Source: Fimenecus sp045543095 (GTDB taxonomy: Bacteria; Bacillota; Clostridia; Oscillospirales; Acutalibacteraceae). Taken from it: DNA of 64,000 bases. The stretch spans positions 37,415 through 101,414 of the forward strand of contig JAZQMC010000013.1 of the NCBI GenBank assembly GCA_045543095.1, written 5' to 3'. Below, piece by piece: positions 59,305 to 64,000 of the stretch. Position numbers and translations under genes: made by a program. The notes under the pieces were generated by a model. That model did not search any database and was not told the DNA's origin. It saw nothing but the letters and a program-made list of their open reading frames with translations. Numbering within the stretch: position 1 is the first letter of the stretch; each line of letters begins with the position of its first letter.

Positions 59305-59330
59305 AATGCACAATGCAAAGTGCAAAATGA
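59303..59330 (+). repeat. TGCAAAATGCAAAA run, copy C
   Basis: AAAATGCACAATGCAAAGTGC.., beginning inside the antiporter stop codon. Confidence 0.65.
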
Positions 59331-59808
59331 ATAGCATATAGTAGGGCGGGGGCTTGCTCCCGCCGTATTTTTATGTTTAAATTTGAATAAAAGAAGTTGA
59401 TAAATTTGAATTTGTCGAACTCTTTTTAATTTTATATCTCGTTAAAATCGACTATCAAACATTGTAGGGGCTGACGACCTCGGCAGCCCGTTCCAAAGCG
59501 TGCAATTTAATTACAAACGGGACGCCGGGGGTGCGGGTGTCCGGTGGACACCTCTGCGAAGCAGAAGCACCGACCGAACCGGCAGGTGAGAACCGTCGTC
59601 CCCTACAACCGAACATATTGGTGAGATATAAAAATCGCGTCGCAGACCCTTAATTACGAATTACGCATTATGCATTATGAATTGAGATAGACAAACCCCA
59701 ATTTATCTAATTGTTCAAATGGTATGTTACAATAATTTTGCAATATTGCTATTTATTTTTTAATATGCTATAATTAAAATGCTAATTATCTTCGGAAGGG
59801 TTTTGGAT
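59331..59808. repeat. Gene-free region made of several dispersed repeats
   Basis: About 480 bases without a gene. In order: hairpin GGCGGGGGC..GCTCCCGCC (59345-59364), the 28-base TTGATAAATTTGAATTTGTCG copy (59397-59424), GTAGGGGCTGACG-type sequence, the 64-bp inverted match to 27329-27392 (59529-59592), GTCGTCCCCTAC, and TTACGAATTACGCATTATGC near 59653. TATAAT-like sequence near 59769 may serve the next gene. Confidence 0.75.
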
Positions 59809-62220
59809 ATGGCTATAATCAGTAAAATAGTAAATAAAGCGATAAAATTCGGCACAAAGCTTGTCAGCGGTGTTTCGCAAGATGAGGCTTTAGAGGCTTT
59901 AGGACCTGTAACAATCACAGAGGGTATGCCCGAAGTGCTTCGTCGTGCGGCGGCAGATACTGCAGTTCTTCTTAAAAACAATGACGTTCTTCCATATAAA
60001 AAGGACACAGTTCTCTCTGTTTTCGGCAGAGGTCAGTACGAATGGTTCTACACAGGCTACGGCTCGGGCGGTGATGTTAAAAAGCCTTACGGCGTAAATC
60101 TTATTGAGGGTATTAAAAACTGTGAGGATTTAATTCTTAACACCGAGCTTGCAGATATTTATGCAAAGTGGAACAAAGAAAATCCCATTGACCACGGTTT
60201 CTGGGGTCATTGGCCACGCTATTACCCCGATATGAATTTAACCGAAGAAATCGTGAAGAATGCGGCGAAAAAGAGCGATAGTGCAGTTTACATAATCGGT
60301 CGTTCATCGGGAGAAGACAGAGAAAATGCACTCGAAAAGGGTAGCTATTATCTCACCGATAATGAAAAAGCAAGCCTTGATTTAATTACAAAGTATTTTG
60401 ACAGCGTAACAGTTCTTCTCAATATCGGCAGTATTATTGATATGGAATGGGCAGAGAAATACGGCAGAAAAATCGGTGCTATTATGATTGTGTGGCAGGG
60501 CGGTATGGAAAGCGGTAACGCGGTTGCAGATTTGCTTTGCGGTAAGGTGAGCCCAAGCGGTAAGCTTGCTGACACAATCGCCGAGGAATATGAGGATTAT
60601 CCATCATCAAAGGATTTCGGCAGTATTGCATACAATAACTATAAAGAAGATATTTATGTTGGTTACCGTTATTTTGAAACCTTTGAGAAAGACGACGTGC
60701 TTTATCCATTCGGTTTTGGATTGTCATATACCAATTTCGAGCTTAAACCGGGCAATGTTAAAAAGGGTAAAAACAGCGTAACAGTTGAATGCACAGTTAA
60801 AAATGTGGGCGAATACAGCGGTAAAGAGGTTGTTCAAGTTTATCTTAAAAAGCCTTGCGGAAAACTCGGCAACCCTGCACGCGAATTGGTCGGCTTTGCA
60901 AAAACAGGTCTTTTGGCACCTAAAAAGAGCGAAAAGGTTAAAATTGAAATTCCTAACGAATACTTCTGTTCTTATGACGATAGCGGTAAGAGTGGTTACG
61001 CTTATTCCTATGTAATGGAAGAGGGCGAATACAAGCTCTATGTAGGTACCGATGTCCGTTCAGCCGAAAAAGTATGGTCTTATCATCAGGAAGAAACAGT
61101 TCAGGTGCTTGAATTACAACAAACTTCCTCACCCGAAATTCCATTTGACCGTATGGTGAATGACGGCAAACTTAAATATGAAAAAACACCCGTTAAAGAA
61201 TATGATTTACGACATATTATCATTGAAAATATCCCTCGCCCAATACCCCGAACAGGCGACAAGGGTTATAAGCTCATAGATGTTAAAGAGGGCAGAGTTT
61301 CAATGGAGGATTTCGTTTCACAGCTTGACCTTGACGAGCTTGAAGCAATCTCTCGCGGTGACTACACAATGGATTCACCTCTCGGTGCAAAGGGTAATGC
61401 AGGTGCAATCGGCGGTGTTACCGAAAGCTTACGCAAAAAGGGTGTTCCCGCAGTAATCACAACTGACGGACCGTCAGGTATCAGACTTCTTTCATATTGC
61501 TCACTTATTCCAATCGGTACAGCCTTTGCTTGCTCATTTGACACAGACCTTGTTAAAGAGGTTTATACACTTATTAGCAAAGAAATGAAAGAAAAGGGTA
61601 GCGACATTCTGTTAGCCCCCGGTATGAATATTCACCGCAGTCCTCTTTGCGGAAGAAACTTTGAATATTTCTCTGAAGACCCCGTGCTTTCAGGTCTTAT
61701 GGGTGCCGCATCTGTTGAGGGTATAGAGAGTAGCGGTGGTTCGGCTTGTCCTAAACACTATGCTTGTAATAACCAAGAAACAAACAGAACGCATAACGAT
61801 TCAAGAGTTTCAGAGCGTGCACTTCGTGAGATTTATCTCAAGGGCTTTGAAATCTGCATTAAGAATGCAAAGCCAAAGTGCATTATGACATCATATAACA
61901 AGATTAACGGCGTTTGGGGTCATTACCATTACGAACTTTGCGAGAGAATTCTTCGTCGCGAATGGAATTATGAGGGTATGGTTATGACTGACTGGTGGAT
62001 GCGCTCATCAAAGAGCCCCGAATTCCCCGAAATGTGCGACCAGGCATATAGAGTTCGTTCAGGCGTAAATGTGCTTATGCCCGGTGGTAAGCGTACAGGT
62101 AAGCATAAGCCCGACGGCACACTTCTTAAAACATTCGGTAAAATCGACGGTATCACATCCGGCGAAATGCAGAGAACAGCAATGTTTGTGCTTAATATGT
62201 GTATGGATTTTATTGATTAA
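59809..62220 (+). CDS. Family 3 glycoside hydrolase (beta-glucosidase type) with reversed domain order
   Basis: 803 residues, no signal peptide. The GH3 alpha/beta sandwich domain, normally second, comes first (about 35-270; AAADTAVLLKNNDVLPY, IVWQGGMESGNAVADLL, GKLADTIAEEYEDYP), then a fibronectin III-like part (about 310-420), and the catalytic barrel last (about 500-803; TTDGPSGIRL, CPKHYACNNQE, nucleophile Asp in MVMTDWWM near 728). This order is known from Ruminococcus albus and some other clostridial beta-glucosidases. GGAAGGG fixes the start at 59809. Probably an intracellular oligosaccharide hydrolase; exact sugar unknown. Confidence 0.9.
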   Translation: MAIISKIVNKAIKFGTKLVSGVSQDEALEALGPVTITEGMPEVLRRAAADTAVLLKNNDVLPYKKDTVLSVFGRGQYEWFYTGYGSGGDVKKPYGVNLIEGIKNCEDLILNTELADIYAKWNKENPIDHGFWGHWPRYYPDMNLTEEIVKNAAKKSDSAVYIIGRSSGEDRENALEKGSYYLTDNEKASLDLITKYFDSVTVLLNIGSIIDMEWAEKYGRKIGAIMIVWQGGMESGNAVADLLCGKVSPSGKLADTIAEEYEDYPSSKDFGSIAYNNYKEDIYVGYRYFETFEKDDVLYPFGFGLSYTNFELKPGNVKKGKNSVTVECTVKNVGEYSGKEVVQVYLKKPCGKLGNPARELVGFAKTGLLAPKKSEKVKIEIPNEYFCSYDDSGKSGYAYSYVMEEGEYKLYVGTDVRSAEKVWSYHQEETVQVLELQQTSSPEIPFDRMVNDGKLKYEKTPVKEYDLRHIIIENIPRPIPRTGDKGYKLIDVKEGRVSMEDFVSQLDLDELEAISRGDYTMDSPLGAKGNAGAIGGVTESLRKKGVPAVITTDGPSGIRLLSYCSLIPIGTAFACSFDTDLVKEVYTLISKEMKEKGSDILLAPGMNIHRSPLCGRNFEYFSEDPVLSGLMGAASVEGIESSGGSACPKHYACNNQETNRTHNDSRVSERALREIYLKGFEICIKNAKPKCIMTSYNKINGVWGHYHYELCERILRREWNYEGMVMTDWWMRSSKSPEFPEMCDQAYRVRSGVNVLMPGGKRTGKHKPDGTLLKTFGKIDGITSGEMQRTAMFVLNMCMDFID

Positions 62221-62228
62221 AAAATATA

Positions 62229-62270
62229 GGTCCTCCATCCTTGTCAAAGGGTGGGGGACCATTGTTTTTA
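62229..62270 (+). terminator. Terminator of the GH3 gene
   Basis: GGTCCTCCATCCTT pairs with AAGGGTGGGGGACC; then ATTGTTTTTATT. Confidence 0.85.
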
Positions 62271-62299
62271 TTGACAAATTATTATACAAATGATATATT
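62271..62299 (+). promoter_or_regulatory. Promoter of the lipoprotein gene
   Basis: TTGACA, 17-base spacer, TATATT, directly behind the terminator. Confidence 0.7.
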
Positions 62300-62351
62300 T
62301 GACACAGTAGGTGCGGTCTTTAGTTACCGCCCGCAATAAAGGGGAATTTTT

Positions 62352-63719
62352 ATGAAAAAGTTTTTAATTGCAATAACACTTGTGCTTTGTTTAAGCCTTA
62401 CCGCTTGTGGTAATGCATCGCAACAGGGTGATTCTTTAGACGGGCAAGCGGGTGATTCTTCAAATAGCTCATTTTTTGATAAAATTTTAGGTCAATTCGG
62501 TAATTCTCTTGGGGGACAATCGGGTAGCAATTCAACCGAAGAGCCTATTGACATTTTTTCAGAGCCACAGATTATTCTTGATGAAACCAGTGTTGAATTA
62601 GAAAATCGTTATGATAATTATGGAAAACATATAGGCTATTATCGTGCTACACTTGGCACTAACTGTGGTGTTGAGGGTGTTATGTTGTTTGACATTTTGG
62701 ATTTAGATAAGAATGTGATTAATTCTTATAAACCTACATTTGCGGGACAAAGCTTATATACGTCTTTTCGCGGAGAGGGTTATTTAGTAGAAATTTTTGA
62801 AACAGATGCTTTTATTCAAGAAATTCAGACTTTTAAAACTAACTCCAATTCCTATTATTTTATAGCGGGTGGCAACGGTAATCCTTATGCTTATATTGAA
62901 GACAGAAATGGCGCAACTGTTCGTTTAGACCTTTACAACGAAAATGGTGACGTAGTAACAAGCCTTACTCCTAATGACCCTAAGAACAGATTAGATGTAT
63001 GGGATTATACATTTATATATGGTAAAGGGTATGATATTAAGGTATCTGAATGTGTAGATTACAAGTTTTATGGTGGCATAATGTGGGGAACATCTTCACG
63101 TGAATTGTACTATAACAGTAATGGTAAATTACTCTGTGAAATTGAGTATGATTACACAGAAAACAATGAAAAATCTGATTTGATACAAACCCGTGCCAGA
63201 GTTAAAAATGCATCGGGTAAGTTGTTGCGAACTTATGAGCGCTCTAATTTAGATAAAGTGTTAGCTTCAAAATTAGGCGAAGACCCAGATTTTTATATTT
63301 ATTATAGTTCAGAAATGGATTGCTTAAGTTTTTATGCTGATGATGGACTGGACTATATGAATTTGTTCACAAATTACATAAATTACGAATACATTGACTT
63401 AAGCGAGAATAAAGTTCTTTTAAAATTAGAAAAAACTTATCAAGATGGTAATAAGTTTATAACAGAATACACACATCGTGGTGGCAAGCTGATAGCAACT
63501 GCAGATGGAAAGAGCTCATATTATTCAAAAATTGAAAATTATGATAAGAAAGGCAATTTAAAAGAGATTGTTGAAGAAGCCAATGGAGAACTTTTAAAAG
63601 TTGAATGGAGTGCTTTAGGAGATGTGGGATACATAAGTTTTTATGATACAGAAGGTAACAGTATGGATTATTATGAGGTGAATGGAGAAACATATAGCAG
63701 AACAGTTTATTTTGGATAA
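62352..63719 (+). CDS. Lipoprotein of unknown function
   Basis: 455 residues. Type II signal peptide with lipobox LTAC (Cys at residue 19), a Gly/Ser/Asn/Gln-rich linker (about 20-70), then a beta-rich region with several short Y-x-x-x-G-K-L-type strands (SNGKLLCEIEYDY, ASGKLLRTYERSN, KKGNLKEIVEEANGELLKVE) that recall YD/MORN-like surface repeats. Lipid-anchored outside the membrane. AT-rich codon use. The frame stays open for 20 more codons after the TAA (63720-63779). Confidence 0.7.
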   Translation: MKKFLIAITLVLCLSLTACGNASQQGDSLDGQAGDSSNSSFFDKILGQFGNSLGGQSGSNSTEEPIDIFSEPQIILDETSVELENRYDNYGKHIGYYRATLGTNCGVEGVMLFDILDLDKNVINSYKPTFAGQSLYTSFRGEGYLVEIFETDAFIQEIQTFKTNSNSYYFIAGGNGNPYAYIEDRNGATVRLDLYNENGDVVTSLTPNDPKNRLDVWDYTFIYGKGYDIKVSECVDYKFYGGIMWGTSSRELYYNSNGKLLCEIEYDYTENNEKSDLIQTRARVKNASGKLLRTYERSNLDKVLASKLGEDPDFYIYYSSEMDCLSFYADDGLDYMNLFTNYINYEYIDLSENKVLLKLEKTYQDGNKFITEYTHRGGKLIATADGKSSYYSKIENYDKKGNLKEIVEEANGELLKVEWSALGDVGYISFYDTEGNSMDYYEVNGETYSRTVYFG

Positions 63720-63782
63720 GAAGGCGGCAAGAACGAAGACAGCTATAAATATTCAAATATCTATGGATGCATTGTAAAATAA

Positions 63783-63814
63783 AAAACGGAGTCGTTTGAC
63801 TCCGTTTTGCTTTT
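63783..63814 (+). terminator. Terminator of the lipoprotein gene
   Basis: Perfect 11-bp stem AAAACGGAGTC/GACTCCGTTTT with a GTTT loop, then GCTTTT. Confidence 0.88.
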
Positions 63815-63858
63815 ATATGTGAGAATTTCTGTTTGTAATATTTTTGTTTTTGTCTTAT

Positions 63859-64000
63859 AAAATTTGAATTTGTCGAATTCATTAAATGGTGTATATTGCC
63901 TCCCTCTGACGAGGGAGGTGGCACGAGCTTGCGAGTGACGGAGGGAGAGATAGGTTGCATCTTCACTAAATCTCTCCCTCAGTCTGCTTCGCAGACAGCT
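63859..64000. repeat. TTTGAATTTGTCG fragment plus TCCCTC/GAGGGA element, copy 3 (cut by window end)
   Basis: AAATTTGAATTTGTCGAA (63859-63876) is followed by TTAAATGGTGTATATTGCC and CTCCCTCTGACGAGGGAG. The stretch 63882-63956 is nearly the reverse complement of 27475-27550, and 63974-64000 exactly that of a part of copy 2 at 44438-44465. The element continues beyond the window. Confidence 0.85.

Noticed and set aside
1..64000. CRISPR array, prophage, transposase or integrated element
   Set aside because: No regularly spaced short repeats, no cas, integrase or transposase motifs were found on either strand.

Overview
The window reads as chromosomal DNA of a low-to-moderate-GC Gram-positive gut clostridium, most likely Oscillospiraceae/Ruminococcaceae. 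The evidence is the SRP RNA-dnaX-ybaB-recR gene order, a ywiB-like gene directly before argS, an archaeal-type short ProRS, a GH3 beta-glucosidase with reversed domain order of the kind known from Ruminococcus albus, poly-threonine linkers in exported proteins, consensus TTGACA/TATAAT promoters and strong GGAGG ribosome binding sites. No tRNA, rRNA, CRISPR array, transposase or phage structural gene is visible.

Layout. 1-1.5 kb: end of a repeat-rich surface protein and a small membrane protein. 1.5-9.1 kb: the elongasome cluster mreB-mreC-mreD-pbp2, then rpsO-pnp with structured leaders. 9.1-14.2 kb (minus): an exported amidase, galU, a RING/DUF2628 membrane protein and ahcY. 14.3-18 kb: a DUF4474 lipoprotein and glycogen phosphorylase. 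18-20 kb (minus): TraX-like protein, zinc ribbon protein, unknown protein. 20.1-25.8 kb: ddl-ywiB-argS, a DUF5071-like gene, and an IscU-like/GGGtGRT gene pair. 25.8-31.5 kb (minus): FAD oxidoreductase, tmRNA, smpB, recR, ybaB, dnaX, SRP RNA. 31.5-36.3 kb: GH20 hexosaminidase, glycerol kinase with a coupled BECR-like ORF, malic enzyme. 36.3-37.7 kb: a divergent locus of an XRE regulator, a promoter-operator, a terminated structured RNA, and a protein with a resemblance to DarT-type ADP-ribosyltransferases. 37.8-41.3 kb: rpsU, yqeG, an Xaa-Pro peptidase, a small conserved protein, ogg and an intergenic sRNA candidate. 41.3-51.9 kb: hydroxyacid dehydrogenase, TVP38 protein, galactokinase, two M42 peptidases, a GNAT, a methionine gamma-lyase-like enzyme, phosphohexomutase, acyl carrier protein and ProRS. 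52-57.7 kb: small membrane, GNAT and NlpC/P60-like proteins, two tandem acyltransferases, a pseudouridine synthase. 57.8-63.8 kb: a P-II-like protein coupled to a CPA2 antiporter, the GH3 enzyme and a lipoprotein.

The intergenic DNA is unusually rich in dispersed palindromic repeats: five copies of a GTCATTCTGAG palindrome, TCCCTC/GAGGGA elements, a 64-bp perfect inverted duplicate 32 kb apart, a TTGATAAATTTGAATTTGTCG family and TGCAAAATGCAAAA runs. One copy supplies the last codons of the amidase gene. The strongest candidates for something undescribed are the XRE/RNA/ART-like locus (36.3-37.7 kb), the sRNA at 41.2 kb, the 104-bp palindrome between mreC and mreD, and the conserved but functionally unknown IscU-like/GGGtGRT pair. 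All functional calls rest on reading the sequence and on knowledge of families; no search was run.
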